Assembly: GCF_900148495.1 (NCBI RefSeq)
Contig: NZ_FTRU01000005.1
Coordinates: forward strand, 62,001 to 126,000
Length of the DNA stretch: 64,000 nucleotides
Origin: Negativibacillus massiliensis
GTDB taxonomy: Bacteria > Bacillota > Clostridia > Oscillospirales > Ruminococcaceae
Reading direction: 5' to 3'
Made by a program: the position numbers and the translations under genes. Below the pieces are notes generated by a model. The model did no database searches. It saw only the letters and a program-made list of their open reading frames with translations, and was not told where the DNA came from. Shown here piece by piece: positions 24,450 through 33,966 of this stretch (position 1 is its first letter; every line of letters begins with the position of its first letter).

Positions 24450-25301
24450 ATGGAAGATATGATTCTTACAGTTAATCATCTTTGCAAAAGTTATCCGCAG
24501 TTTTCTCTTTCGGACGTTTCGTTCTCTCTGCCGAAGGGGGCAATTATGGGTCTGATCGGAGAAAATGGTGCGGGCAAATCCACCACCATGAAGCTGATTC
24601 TGGGAATGACCTCGCCGGACAGTGGAAGTATTTCCGTCTTTGGACATGCAGGATGCAGCGCAAAAGACAGGGAGGACATCGGCGTTGTTTTCGATGAGCT
24701 TCCCTTTGCCCAGACTCTCTTTGTTTCCCATCTAGGCAGAATCATGAAGGGAAGCTATCAAAACTGGGATCAAAAACAATATGAGGAGTATCTTCAAAAG
24801 TTTGCCCTGCCGGACAAAAAGGAACTCAAGGATTTTTCCCGCGGCATGAAGATGAAGCTCTCGCTGGCGGTGGCATTGAGCCACAACGCAAAGTTGCTTA
24901 TTCTGGATGAACCGACCAGTGGATTGGACCCGGTAGTCCGTGCAGAGATTCTGGATATTTTCCTCGATTTTATCTCGGACGGCGAGCATTCGGTGCTGGT
25001 TTCTTCCCATATCACAAGCGATCTGGAGAAGGTGGCGGACTACATCACCTTTATCCATCAGGGAAAACTGATGCTGTGTGAAAATAAGGATAATATCATT
25101 TATGGATACGGCATTGCAAAGGCAGATAAAGCGACCATTGATGCTATCGACAGCCAGTTTGTCCTGAAAAAGAAGCATGGAAAATATGACAGCGAAGCAC
25201 TCGTCAGCGATAGGGCGGCATTTAGCCGACAGTATCCGGAAATTCTGGTTGACCCGATCAATCTGGATGAGTTGATGCTGATGCTGTGTTCGGACAAGTA
25301 G
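24450..25301 (+). CDS. ABC transporter ATP-binding protein (locus 1)
   Basis: A 283-residue ATPase subunit of an ABC-2 type exporter. Walker A is GENGAGKST (about 37-45), the C-loop is FSRGMKMKLSLAVAL rather than the classic LSGGQ, Walker B is LLILDEPTSGLDP, and the switch His is in VSSHI. The C-terminal region is the usual extension of this class. It lies between its repressor and its permease. The altered C-loop is normal for YtrB/BcrA-like ATPases. Substrate unknown. Confidence 0.9.
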   Translation: MEDMILTVNHLCKSYPQFSLSDVSFSLPKGAIMGLIGENGAGKSTTMKLILGMTSPDSGSISVFGHAGCSAKDREDIGVVFDELPFAQTLFVSHLGRIMKGSYQNWDQKQYEEYLQKFALPDKKELKDFSRGMKMKLSLAVALSHNAKLLILDEPTSGLDPVVRAEILDIFLDFISDGEHSVLVSSHITSDLEKVADYITFIHQGKLMLCENKDNIIYGYGIAKADKATIDAIDSQFVLKKKHGKYDSEALVSDRAAFSRQYPEILVDPINLDELMLMLCSDK

Positions 25302-25326
25302 TAACAAGCCAGAAAGAAGGGTCTTT

Positions 25327-25941
25327 ATGAAGGGGCTTATTTTAAACGATTTTCTTTCGATGAGAAAGCTGCTCAAGAGTATTCTGTTTGTATTTTTTGC
25401 CTTTGCAGCAATCTGGGGGTTTATGGATCAGCCAGAAACCGGAGCGATAATCATCTGTGTAATGGGAATCAGTTACCTGTTTAACCTCTTTACCTACGAT
25501 GAATATTATCACTGGGACCAGTACAGGAGTATTCTGCCGGTGAGCCATAAACAGATCGTGCTGGCAAGATATGCAGCTTTTGGTATCACTTCCCTGATAC
25601 TGCTGGGTATTTCTTCGATTTACACCCTGATTCTGGGTGGAGCTGCTCGGTGCGGACTCATGCTGCTGGTATCCCTATGCATGCAGGGATACACCACCGC
25701 GGTCATTATCCCGATTGCATATAAGTTTGGGATGCAAAAAGGCAGAATGCTTTATCTCCTAACGATGTTGATTCCGTTCGGTGTTATGATGGGCGTTACT
25801 ATAGCTCTATCCGAGGCAGGAATGCTCCCGACAGGCGGAATGCTGGCTTTGATGCTGGCAGCGTTGATTGTTCTGATTGTACTGATGGTTATGGTGTCCA
25901 TCCATATTTCCATTAAAATTGTCAGCAGAAAATCCTTTTAG
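25327..25941 (+). CDS. ABC-2 type permease (locus 1)
   Basis: A 204-residue membrane protein with about six hydrophobic helices and the amphipathic start MKGLILNDFLSMRKLLKSI, typical of the small ABC-2 permeases found with YtrA-type regulators. YDEYYHWDQYRSILPVSHKQIV is the family-like cytoplasmic loop. It follows the ATPase gene by 25 nt, completing the repressor-ATPase-permease operon. Its stop abuts the stop of a convergent gene with no terminator between them. Confidence 0.83.
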   Translation: MKGLILNDFLSMRKLLKSILFVFFAFAAIWGFMDQPETGAIIICVMGISYLFNLFTYDEYYHWDQYRSILPVSHKQIVLARYAAFGITSLILLGISSIYTLILGGAARCGLMLLVSLCMQGYTTAVIIPIAYKFGMQKGRMLYLLTMLIPFGVMMGVTIALSEAGMLPTGGMLALMLAALIVLIVLMVMVSIHISIKIVSRKSF

Positions 25942-26328
25942 TTAGGAAGCAAGCTGCCACAAAAGCCAGAGACCTTCTGCAGGAGCGCGGTATCTGGCAG
26001 GGATTAAAATACCATAGTTATGATATATTCTGGAAGCCTTGTCAGAGATTTCCAGAAACTCAGAAGCAGAAATCTTCCAATTCCATCCAAGGAAACTCAT
26101 AGAGAAAACGTCCGGATCTTGATTCGGGCGTTTTTCCTTTTCCTGAGAGACTTTTTCTGAAGATGAGATACTCACCGAAAGAACCGGCTGCTGAATGGAG
26201 CTTTCCTGTCCGGACGCCACATAAAAAAACGCAGTCAAAAAGAGTAAGAACATGGCGCTGACAAAAAAACTTTCCCAAAACCAGCGCAGCTTGCGGCGTG
26301 TTTGCCAGGATAACGATTTAATCTGCAA
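25942..26328 (-). CDS. Single-pass membrane protein of unknown function
   Basis: Unknown family, 128 residues: a basic N-terminus, one hydrophobic helix (about 19-40) and an outer domain of about 85 residues with EKEKRPNQDPDVFSMSFLGWNWKISASEF. The start is a TTG preceded by AAAGGAGG at 7 nt, which strongly supports translation. It is downstream of the wall hydrolase gene on the same strand, but a terminator separates them. The single N-terminal anchor with a small outer domain suggests a surface role; no motif defines it. Confidence 0.65.
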   Translation of the reverse strand: MQIKSLSWQTRRKLRWFWESFFVSAMFLLFLTAFFYVASGQESSIQQPVLSVSISSSEKVSQEKEKRPNQDPDVFSMSFLGWNWKISASEFLEISDKASRIYHNYGILIPARYRAPAEGLWLLWQLAS

Positions 26329-26382
26329 ATGAATTCCTCCTTTTTACATTAAAAGAGGATGTACAAAATGCAGGGGAATATA

Positions 26383-26424
26383 CAAAAACAGGATGGATGC
26401 ATCTGCATCCATCCTGTTTATTTT
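26383..26424 (-). terminator. Terminator of the M23 wall hydrolase gene
   Basis: AAACAGGATGGATGCA / TGCATCCATCCTGTTT, a near-perfect 16-bp stem with A/T tails on both sides. Confidence 0.88.
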
Positions 26425-26432
26425 TAGAGATG

Positions 26433-28913
26433 TTATCCGATATAGTTTCGTGCATCCAGATAAGAACCACCACTGATAATTTCAAAGTGACAGTGGTTTC
26501 CGGTTGCCCATCCGGTACGACCGACATAGCCGATAACCTGTCCTTGTGATACCTGCTGACCTGCATAAACAGCAAGGCTGCTGCAGTGTGCATATCGGGT
26601 CTTGGTACCATCCGCATGGTTGATCAGAACATTGTATCCATAACCGTTGGACCAGCCAGCATAAGCGACTGTTCCGGCTTTTGCAGCCCAGATGGTAGTT
26701 CCAGCAGGAGCTGCAATATCAGTACCAGTATGACCGCTGTAACCCCAGATTGGGCAGGAAATATAACCGCCATCAACCGGCCAGATATAACCGCCGACAT
26801 TGCTCTGAGTAGAGTTGGTACCAGAGCCATTGAAATTATATGGAGAAGAGGACGAGCTCTTAAGCGAACCGACAACAACCTTTGCAGTAACAGGTTCCAC
26901 CAGAGTGGTTTCTGCGGTAACAGTTCGTTCGGTCTCATATCCATCGATATAGGTAATTTCGGTGGTAACCTCTTTCAAGCCGTTCTTACCTTCCTGAACA
27001 ACCTTTTCATAGCTGGATTCCTTGTTCTGGTCCACCTCGGTTTCGGTGGTGAACTGGATTTCCTGCTCCTGAGTAACGGTGCGGACAACCTTGGTCTGCA
27101 GGAATGGCTGTTCCTGCGAGATTACAAAGGTTTCGCCGACCAGCATGGACTGACTGACCTCTGGATTCAGGTTCAGAAGTGTCTCGGTTGGGATGTCAAA
27201 TTTGTTGGCAATATCCCAGGTAGTATCGCCTTCCTGAATGGTGTAGGTCTGCTCGCCTTCGACAACGGTGTCCAGTTTAGCATTGATGCTGTCTAAAGAT
27301 TCCACAGAGGAAACTGGATATAATCCTTTTTCTACGCGGATATCCTGTACAAAGCTGACAACCTCACTGTCCAAAGTAACGCCTTCCTCAGTAATTGGAG
27401 GAAGCGGGCTTGTTTTGGAAGTTGTTGTGGAAGATTGTGTCTGCTCTTCCGAATCAGATTCTTCCGCAGCAGTTTCAGAGTCGGTGGACTCAGAGCTGGT
27501 TTCGGTTTCTTCCTCTGCAGATGTTTCCGAAGAGGTCGAAGAAGTTCCAGCTTTAATGATAAGGGTATCGCCGATCAGCATGGAATCGGTGATGCTTGGG
27601 TTTAACTCAATTAACTCATCGACAGAAAGATCAAACTTGTTGGCAATATCCCAAGGAGTATCACCTTCCTGTACGGTATAGGTCTGTTCTGTCTGGGCAG
27701 TGCTGGAGGTCGATTCCGGTTCTTCTGTTTCTTCAGTCTGTTCTGGCTGAGAATCAGAAGAAGTATTTTCGGAAGAAGCACTTGCAGAAGAGCTTCCCGC
27801 CGAAACGACCAGAGTTTCACCGACCAGCATGGTCTGGCTAACCTCAGGATTTAATGCAATTAGTTCATCGACAGAAAGGTCAAACTTGTTGGCAATATCC
27901 CAAGGGGTGTCGCCTTCCTGAATGGTATAGGTCTGTGCAGCAGATTCCTCAGCAGCTGGTGTTTCTTCTGCAGCAGGAGTCTCTTCCTGTTCTGGCTGAG
28001 AAGATTCGGAAGATTCTGTCTGATCGGAAGGGGTTGGTTCCTCAGAAGAAGATTCTTCCTCAGTGCTTGTCTCTTCTGCTGGTGCAAACAGTTTTTCTAA
28101 CTCCTCTTCGGTCATACCCGGCTGGTAGGTTCCTTCTTTGCGGGCTTTTAAACTGAGCAGGAGGGTGTCACCGTCTTTTACTGCACCGATAAATTCATCG
28201 TCCACGTAAAGACCGGCAGCTTCTTCGATTTCGTTGCCGGAAGCACGGATAATGTTGTTAATCAAAATGCTTTGATCGGAAATCTGGTCTTCCTCAACCA
28301 CTTCCAAAGAGTAGATCGGGACACTGTCTTCGGGTGGAAGATATGCCTCATTGACGATACGTTCCTTTACCTTGGCTTCTGCTTCGGAGAAGTCAGATTC
28401 CGAAAGGATATAACCGATGTGTTCTCCGTTGTACTGGACACGAAGACCAAAGGTCAGAGTAGAAAAATGGTGGATGGTGGAGATCAGAACGATCATCCCT
28501 GCAACAGGGAGAATATAATTGACCGTGCCGGCAAGTTTGCGCAGCGACGGGAAAAAGGCTTTCAGCAGTTCATCAAGATGCAGCCCCGAATCAGGCTGCT
28601 TGCGATGTTTGTTCCAGTCATGCAGTGCATCGCGGGTTTGCGAGAAGGCTTTTTTCCATTCCCGTTTCCAATACCCCTTCGATGGAGCTGCGGCTGAACG
28701 TTGTTCCTTGAGATCAAAATAAAAACGCCGAACTGCCCATTTAATATGAAGGCAATTTAATCTGACGATACGCCTTAAGCGGCGGTAATATCGAATAATT
28801 CTCGCGCCAACGAGATAACATACGGCATAAAGCAAAGAAATCAATGCGGAAAAACTTTCAGGAAGACCGGAAGCAGATTTTTTATTGTTCTTACTGTTTT
28901 CCGGATTCGACAC
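26433..28913 (-). CDS. Membrane-anchored LysM/G5/M23 peptidoglycan endopeptidase
   Basis: An 826-residue wall hydrolase that should cut peptidoglycan cross-links. In order: a basic cytoplasmic part (about 1-130), a transmembrane helix (about 132-150), a juxtamembrane domain (150-260), a Ser/Glu-rich linker, three LysM repeats (328-371, 411-454, 557-599; QEGDTPWDIANKFD), a G5 domain (about 605-684) and a C-terminal M23 domain with zinc ligands His728 and Asp732 (HTGTD), His776 (YAHC) and His807/His809 (HCHF). All active residues are present. The start is GTG, 10 nt after AAAGGAG. An ATG 7 nt upstream opens a nine-codon out-of-frame reading. It is monocistronic. Confidence 0.92.
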   Translation of the reverse strand: MSNPENSKNNKKSASGLPESFSALISLLYAVCYLVGARIIRYYRRLRRIVRLNCLHIKWAVRRFYFDLKEQRSAAAPSKGYWKREWKKAFSQTRDALHDWNKHRKQPDSGLHLDELLKAFFPSLRKLAGTVNYILPVAGMIVLISTIHHFSTLTFGLRVQYNGEHIGYILSESDFSEAEAKVKERIVNEAYLPPEDSVPIYSLEVVEEDQISDQSILINNIIRASGNEIEEAAGLYVDDEFIGAVKDGDTLLLSLKARKEGTYQPGMTEEELEKLFAPAEETSTEEESSSEEPTPSDQTESSESSQPEQEETPAAEETPAAEESAAQTYTIQEGDTPWDIANKFDLSVDELIALNPEVSQTMLVGETLVVSAGSSSASASSENTSSDSQPEQTEETEEPESTSSTAQTEQTYTVQEGDTPWDIANKFDLSVDELIELNPSITDSMLIGDTLIIKAGTSSTSSETSAEEETETSSESTDSETAAEESDSEEQTQSSTTTSKTSPLPPITEEGVTLDSEVVSFVQDIRVEKGLYPVSSVESLDSINAKLDTVVEGEQTYTIQEGDTTWDIANKFDIPTETLLNLNPEVSQSMLVGETFVISQEQPFLQTKVVRTVTQEQEIQFTTETEVDQNKESSYEKVVQEGKNGLKEVTTEITYIDGYETERTVTAETTLVEPVTAKVVVGSLKSSSSSPYNFNGSGTNSTQSNVGGYIWPVDGGYISCPIWGYSGHTGTDIAAPAGTTIWAAKAGTVAYAGWSNGYGYNVLINHADGTKTRYAHCSSLAVYAGQQVSQGQVIGYVGRTGWATGNHCHFEIISGGSYLDARNYIG

Positions 28914-28975
28914 CGGACATCCGCTCCTTTCCCAATTTAAAAAGTTACAACATCTTTTTTACAATAGCATTACTT

Positions 28976-29004
28976 ATTATAAGCGTTTATGCGCTCAGAT
29001 TCAA
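28976..29004 (-). promoter_or_regulatory. Promoter of the M23 wall hydrolase gene
   Basis: On the minus strand TTGAAT (29004-28999), a 17-nt spacer and TATAAT (28981-28976). Confidence 0.7.
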
Positions 29005-29255
29005 GATTTATTACAGAATTGACATAGAAATCATGCCATTTTAGGGCAAAAAATCGTCCTTTTTGAGCGCTTCTTTTTTATTGTAGCCTGATTTTTTAAA
29101 TAAGAACAGGGGAAAAATATAGATATTTTATGAAGAAAAGAGCATAGATTCAAAGAAATCTTAAAATTTTTTGGAAGTCTAATCGGAAAGGAAAAGAAAT
29201 TTCCCAGGAAATACACAGGGAAATTCTTTTATCGACACAAATTTTAATGGATTCC

Positions 29256-29284
29256 CTTTAAAAGAGCCAAAAGATCTGATAAAA
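29256..29284 (+). promoter_or_regulatory. Candidate promoter of the rRNA methyltransferase gene
   Basis: TTTAAA, a 17-nt spacer and TAAAAT. Upstream, ATTTCCC / GGGAAAT (about 29198-29227) forms an imperfect inverted repeat. The rest of the 410-bp gap from 28914 is AT-rich. Confidence 0.45.
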
Positions 29285-29323
29285 TAATCAGCAGAAGAAA
29301 AGTGTTTGATAAGGAGGACGCAG

Positions 29324-30562
29324 ATGAAACAGGCAAGGGAATACCCGCAGGTAAAGGTCAGCAAAAAGGCAGAACACGCCATTATCAAAGGACATCCGTG
29401 GGTTTATTTTAATGAGATTACCGAAGCACAGCCATTTGAAAATGGAGAGCTGGTGGATGTTGTCAGCCAGAAGGGAAGCTATTTGGGAACCGGATTTGCA
29501 AACGAAAACAGTAAAATCCGTGTTCGTCTGATTTCCCGCAATGCGAACGATAAATTTGATGAAGCATTTTTTGAGAGACGTCTTCGTCATGCGATTGATT
29601 ACCGTAAAACTGTTATGGGAGACGATTTTTCCAACTGTCGCCTGATTTTTGGAGAAGCAGACAGCTTTCCAGGATTGACTGTAGACCGCTTTGGCGACAT
29701 CCTGGTAGCACAGGTTCTGTCCTTGGGTATCGAAAAACGCAAAAAGATGCTGTTTGAACTTCTGGCAAAGATCTTTGCACAGGATAACCAGCCGATTCGC
29801 GGAATCTACGAGCGCAACGATGTGGCAATCCGAGAGCTGGAAGGAATGGAACAGTACAAAGGCTTTTTCCCGCTGGAAGGATATCCGATTCCAGATTCTA
29901 CCGAGACAACCATTACCGAAAATGGAATCACCTATGCGGTCGATTTTGAGAATGGACAGAAAACCGGATTCTTCCTGGACCAGAAATACAACCGCCTTGC
30001 GGTCGCAAAATTAAGCCGCGGAAAACGGGTGCTTGATTGCTTTACCCACACAGGTTCCTTTGGCCTGAACGCAGCGAAGGGCGGCGCGGAGTATGTGCTG
30101 AGTGTGGATATTTCCGAGTCGGCTGTCGAGATGGCGCAGAAAAATGCAAAGGCAAATGGGCTGGATGGAACGGTAGAGTATCTGGCAGCCAACGTGTTTG
30201 ACCTGCTTCCGAAGCTTTCTGAGGGAGAGATGATCAACCGGTACGGAAAGTTTGATTTTATCATTCTTGACCCGCCGGCATTTACCAAGTCCAGACAGAC
30301 AGTGGAAAGTGCAATGCGTGGATATAAGGAAATCAATCTGCGTGCAATGCGACTTTTGCCTCGTGGAGGATATCTTGCGACCTGTTCCTGTTCTCATTTT
30401 ATGACCGAGCAGCTGTTTGTCAAGATGCTGCACCAGGCAGCAGCAGATGCGGGAGTTTCCCTGCGTCAGATTGAAGCAAGACAGCAGTCTCCAGACCATC
30501 CGATTCTGTGGAATGTGGAGGAGACAAACTATCTGAAGTTCTATTTGTTCCAGGTAGTATAA
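29324..30562 (+). CDS. Class I SAM-dependent rRNA cytosine methyltransferase (RlmI-like)
   Basis: A 412-residue RNA methyltransferase of the RlmI/RlmO group that makes 5-methylcytosine in 23S rRNA. An N-terminal PUA-like domain (about 1-75, KKAEHAIIKGHPWVYFNEIT) is followed by a linker domain and a Rossmann fold (about 200-412). SAM motif I lies in VLDCFTHTGSFGLNAAKGGA, then SVDISESAVEMAQKNA. The catalytic-site motif is DPPAFTKS, with a second Cys in LATCSCSHF. The ATG at 29324 is preferred to one 18 nt upstream because AAGGAGG lies between them. The exact target base is inferred from the family only. Confidence 0.88.
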   Translation: MKQAREYPQVKVSKKAEHAIIKGHPWVYFNEITEAQPFENGELVDVVSQKGSYLGTGFANENSKIRVRLISRNANDKFDEAFFERRLRHAIDYRKTVMGDDFSNCRLIFGEADSFPGLTVDRFGDILVAQVLSLGIEKRKKMLFELLAKIFAQDNQPIRGIYERNDVAIRELEGMEQYKGFFPLEGYPIPDSTETTITENGITYAVDFENGQKTGFFLDQKYNRLAVAKLSRGKRVLDCFTHTGSFGLNAAKGGAEYVLSVDISESAVEMAQKNAKANGLDGTVEYLAANVFDLLPKLSEGEMINRYGKFDFIILDPPAFTKSRQTVESAMRGYKEINLRAMRLLPRGGYLATCSCSHFMTEQLFVKMLHQAAADAGVSLRQIEARQQSPDHPILWNVEETNYLKFYLFQVV

Positions 30563-30574
30563 GCAAAATATAGA

Positions 30575-30615
30575 AAAAAAGAGGGATTCGATCATCAGAT
30601 CGAACCCCTCTTTTG
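30575..30615. terminator. Bidirectional terminator
   Basis: AAAAGAGGG and TTCGATC pair with GATCGAA and CCCTCTTTT around ATCA, between the convergent methyltransferase and antiporter genes. Confidence 0.85.
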
Positions 30616-30629
30616 GGTTTTATATTATG

Positions 30630-31949
30630 TTACTTCTTTGTTTCAGAAGCAGCTTTTTCGGCTTTTTTGCCTTTTTTCATCATATGCTCGTTAGCACGGA
30701 TCAGGCTCTCGCCAATGTAATCGAGCTGTTCGACTTCGTCGTAACGGTCGACCAGAGAGCTTTCTTGCATATCTTCGTAAGCATCGCTCTTGCGGTAAGC
30801 AAATTTGAGAAGGATTGGGGTCAGAATCGTGGTTGCAACAACCATGATGATGACAGGACCAAAGAATACTTCCGGCATCAGTCCAAGAGCAGCACCTTTG
30901 TCTGCAACGATCAGGGCAACCTCACCACGGCAAACCATGCCGACACCGATCTGTTCACACTGATGACCTTTCAGACCACACAGTTTTGCACCCAGTCCAC
31001 AACCGATCCATTTGGTCAGGACAGCAACAACAACCAACAGAATCGAGAAGATTACGATGGTAGCATTCATTTCAGGCAGTTCTACCTTCAGACCAATGCT
31101 TGCAAAGAAGATTGGAGTCAGAAGCAGGTAAGAAAGAGGAGCAAATTTGAGCTCGATATATTTTGCTTTGGAGGTGGTGGAGATGATAAGACCAGCTGCA
31201 AATGCACCGGTGATATCGGCAACACCGAAGAATTCCTCTGCACAGAAGGAAAGAATCAGGCACAGGATGAAGGCAAAGATTGGATAACGCTGCAGGTCGG
31301 TGGAATGAACGTTTGCAATGTACCAATCCATTGCTTTTTTAACCACAATACCAACAACAACAACCAGAACAAAGAATGCAACGATTTTGAGCAGAACAAC
31401 CAGAAGGTTTGCATCTGCCGAACCGCCGATGCTGGTAACGATGGTCAGAGCAATCAAACCGAGAACGTCGTCGATCAGTGCTGCTGCAAGAATGGTATTA
31501 CCAACAACAGTGTTGAGTTTTCCCATTTCTTTGAGCGCTTCAACAGTGATGGAAACAGAAGTTGCGGTCAGAACAACACCGATAAATACGTTCTGCATAA
31601 ATGCGTTTGGATCGGTGGATGTATTGAAGAAGAGGGAAAGGATGGTACCGCCAATTAAAGGTACGATAACACCGCACAGTGCAACCAGAAAACCTGCTTT
31701 TCCGGTCTGCTTCAAGTCATTCAGGCTGGTTCCCAGACCTGCGGTAAACATCATAACGATAACGCCCAGCTCCGAAACCTGAGACAAAAACTCGGTACTG
31801 TGAATAATATTGAGCATTGCCGGACCCATGACAAGACCTGCAATCAACGCACCCACAACCTGCGGCATTTGCAGTCTCTTGGTGATCATTCCAAAAACTT
31901 TTGTTGTCAGAAGAATCAACGCAATGTCGATAAGATAATGATATGACAT
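30630..31949 (-). CDS. CPA2 family cation/proton antiporter
   Basis: A 439-residue membrane protein with about 12-13 hydrophobic helices, related to KefB/GerN/NapA antiporters that exchange Na+ or K+ for H+. Family segments are LPQVVGALIAGLVMGPAML, VMMFTAGLGTSLNDLKQTG, IGVVLTATSVSITVEALKE and AAALIDDVLGLIAL; the last includes the paired Asp of the ion site. It ends in a lysine-rich tail and lacks a TrkA-N domain. The start at 31949 follows GGGAGG; an in-frame codon 21 nt upstream was rejected. The ion is inferred, not shown. Confidence 0.9.
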   Translation of the reverse strand: MSYHYLIDIALILLTTKVFGMITKRLQMPQVVGALIAGLVMGPAMLNIIHSTEFLSQVSELGVIVMMFTAGLGTSLNDLKQTGKAGFLVALCGVIVPLIGGTILSLFFNTSTDPNAFMQNVFIGVVLTATSVSITVEALKEMGKLNTVVGNTILAAALIDDVLGLIALTIVTSIGGSADANLLVVLLKIVAFFVLVVVVGIVVKKAMDWYIANVHSTDLQRYPIFAFILCLILSFCAEEFFGVADITGAFAAGLIISTTSKAKYIELKFAPLSYLLLTPIFFASIGLKVELPEMNATIVIFSILLVVVAVLTKWIGCGLGAKLCGLKGHQCEQIGVGMVCRGEVALIVADKGAALGLMPEVFFGPVIIMVVATTILTPILLKFAYRKSDAYEDMQESSLVDRYDEVEQLDYIGESLIRANEHMMKKGKKAEKAASETKK

Positions 31950-31988
31950 AGAAAAAACCTCCCAATACAAGAATCTATTTGTTCAACA

Positions 31989-32016
31989 ATTATACTTCAA
32001 TAGGAAAAACATTCAA
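31989..32016 (-). promoter_or_regulatory. Promoter of the antiporter gene
   Basis: On the minus strand TTGAAT (32016-32011), a 16-nt spacer and TATAAT (31994-31989). The gap up to 32250 is very AT-rich. It contains only a ten-codon reading frame at 32181-32213 with AAAGGA upstream, which I do not call a gene. Confidence 0.65.
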
Positions 32017-32250
32017 GAGCTAATGTATAATTTGTTGTTTTTTTCTAAAAAAAACGTGAACTTACCTAAAAAAAAGAATTAGCTGTGGATTTTAATGTGA
32101 TTTTTGATTGATAAAAGTGACAGAAAGAATAAAGAATATGCCTATTTTGCAAAAAGAAAGACAAAAGAAAGGATTATAACATGGAAATAATGACCAATAA
32201 TTTTTTAAAATAAAAGGCAAAATAAATAAAAAATGAAAAAGTCAAGAGAC

Positions 32251-32289
32251 AAAGAAAGACGCCTGACCATTCGGTCAGGCGCTTTCTTT
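32251..32289 (-). terminator. Terminator of GntR/ABC locus 2
   Basis: GCCTGACC-ATTC-GGTCAGGC extended by AAAGAAAG / CTTTCTTT, downstream of the permease stop. Confidence 0.75.
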
Positions 32290-32299
32290 ATGGATGAAG

Positions 32300-33115
32300 T
32301 TATTCGAGATTTAACTTGTTTTTAAGGATATAACGAATTGGAACATAAAGCAGAATATTGAGAAACAGGATTACCAGGCTGACCGACAGGATGGCTATAA
32401 ACATCATTGGGTATCCGGATAAATTTTGAATCCACTCAAAACTTGTTCCTGTAAACCCAACTGCAGAAAAGAGAACGGCAGTTAAAATAGAAAGGGGAAT
32501 GTTGATCAGCAGGTAGGCAATAAAGGAACCAGCAATTCTATTTTTGGTAAATGGATAAATCTGAGAACAGGACATAGCACAATAGAAATGAAGAATTTCG
32601 TTTGCGATCAGTAAAACTGCAAAGATAAAAAGCAGTACAAGCAAAAGGATAATCAACAAAGCATCTTTAAAATATTCTGGTGTGGAGATGAAATCGAATG
32701 CGGACTGGAAAACCACAGCAACACTGGTAAAGAAATCACCAACGTTATCCATCGATCCCATTAAGATAATCAGAAAAGCAAGGATGGCAACAATGCCGCT
32801 TGAGATCAACCAGAAAATAGCAGAAAAAAGTTTGGAAAGGATGATGGTATCCACGCTGACAGGCAGGGTGTTGGTCAGGTATCCCTGGTCACCCAGTACG
32901 TTTTTATAAAACTGGGTGATAATCAAAACAAGGCTAGTGACAAAAAGAGCAATACCGAGACCAAAGAGAATGGTGGCTCCTCCAAAGATGCCAATCAGCC
33001 ACTCCAGATGCATGGAAAGAGCACTAAAAACAGAAATTACTAAAATTGCAATGAAAAAGGGAATGAAAGTTTTGGACATTGCCTGAATATCATATTTAAG
33101 CATTTTTCTTAGCAT
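32300..33115 (-). CDS. ABC-2 type permease (locus 2)
   Basis: A 271-residue membrane protein with six to seven hydrophobic helices and an amphipathic N-terminus MLRKMLKYDIQAMSKTFIPF. LGDQGYLTNTLPVSVDTIILSKL is the cytoplasmic loop typical of this permease class. GGGAGG precedes the ATG and the start overlaps the end of the ATPase gene by 7 nt, so the two are translationally coupled. Substrate unknown; envelope-stress or peptide export is usual for the class. Confidence 0.85.
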   Translation of the reverse strand: MLRKMLKYDIQAMSKTFIPFFIAILVISVFSALSMHLEWLIGIFGGATILFGLGIALFVTSLVLIITQFYKNVLGDQGYLTNTLPVSVDTIILSKLFSAIFWLISSGIVAILAFLIILMGSMDNVGDFFTSVAVVFQSAFDFISTPEYFKDALLIILLLVLLFIFAVLLIANEILHFYCAMSCSQIYPFTKNRIAGSFIAYLLINIPLSILTAVLFSAVGFTGTSFEWIQNLSGYPMMFIAILSVSLVILFLNILLYVPIRYILKNKLNLE

Positions 33116-33849
33116 CGAAATACCTCCCGGAACAATCCGTCGATGGATTTTCCGTATTTTTCACGGATTTCATCGACTTCACCGTCGATCACGATTTTGC
33201 CCTGATTCAAAAACAGAACCTGATCAAAAATGGTTTCTACATCCTGAATCAGATGTGTAGTAATTAAAATAGAAGAGTTTTCATCAAAGTTTTTTAAGAT
33301 AGTATGGAGAATGTATTCTCTGGTGGCAGGGTCTACACCGCCAATCGGTTCATCCAGCAGGTAAAGGGAAGCGCGACGGGACATAACCAGAATCAGCTGA
33401 ATCTTTTCTTTAGTTCCTTTACTCATGGTTTTAAGCTTTTCCTCTTTGCTGATTTTGAGGTCGGTCAGCATCTGCTCTGCACGTTCACGGTCAAAATCCG
33501 TATAAAAATCAGAAAAGAGATTTAAGATATCGGAAATCTTCATCCAATCATTCAGATAGCTGCGCTCCGGAAGATAGGAAATCATGGATTTTGTTTGTTG
33601 ACCTGGACAGATTCCATTGATTCGAATTTCACCTTCATCCAGTTGCAGCAATCCGGATATTAATTTCAGAATGGTGGTTTTTCCACATCCGTTTGGTCCC
33701 AGCAAACCAACAATCTTTCCTCTTGGAATGGAAAAACTTACTCCTTCCAAAACGGAATGGGACAGATATTTTTTATGAACGTTTTTTATCTCCAGCACAG
33801 GAAGTTCCATTATAGAACCGCCTTGCATCAGTTCAGTGTTTTGATTCAT
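33109..33849 (-). CDS. ABC transporter ATP-binding protein (locus 2)
   Basis: A 246-residue ATPase. Walker A is GPNGCGKTT, the Q-loop lies in SYLPERSYLNDW, the C-loop is MSKGTKEKIQLILVM, Walker B is LYLLDEPIGGVDP and the switch His is in ITTHL. AAGGAAGGAG precedes the ATG. It overlaps the permease gene by 7 nt. Its repressor gene ends 117 bp upstream on the same strand, so the locus is probably one transcript from the GntR promoter. Partner assignment is secure; substrate is not. Confidence 0.9.
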   Translation of the reverse strand: MNQNTELMQGGSIMELPVLEIKNVHKKYLSHSVLEGVSFSIPRGKIVGLLGPNGCGKTTILKLISGLLQLDEGEIRINGICPGQQTKSMISYLPERSYLNDWMKISDILNLFSDFYTDFDRERAEQMLTDLKISKEEKLKTMSKGTKEKIQLILVMSRRASLYLLDEPIGGVDPATREYILHTILKNFDENSSILITTHLIQDVETIFDQVLFLNQGKIVIDGEVDEIREKYGKSIDGLFREVFRC

Positions 33850-33966
33850 TACACAGACTCCTTCCTTATCTTATACAGGAATGATGGATAATAAGCTATT
33901 TTCTGGGAAATGGTTTTGCATAAATAGGAGAGAAAGGTCGAAATATTTCCCGGGAAAACAATAAAG

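Noticed and set aside
27100-27960. DNA-level repeats in the wall hydrolase gene
   Set aside because: They are the three LysM domains in frame; no need for a mobile or repeat element.
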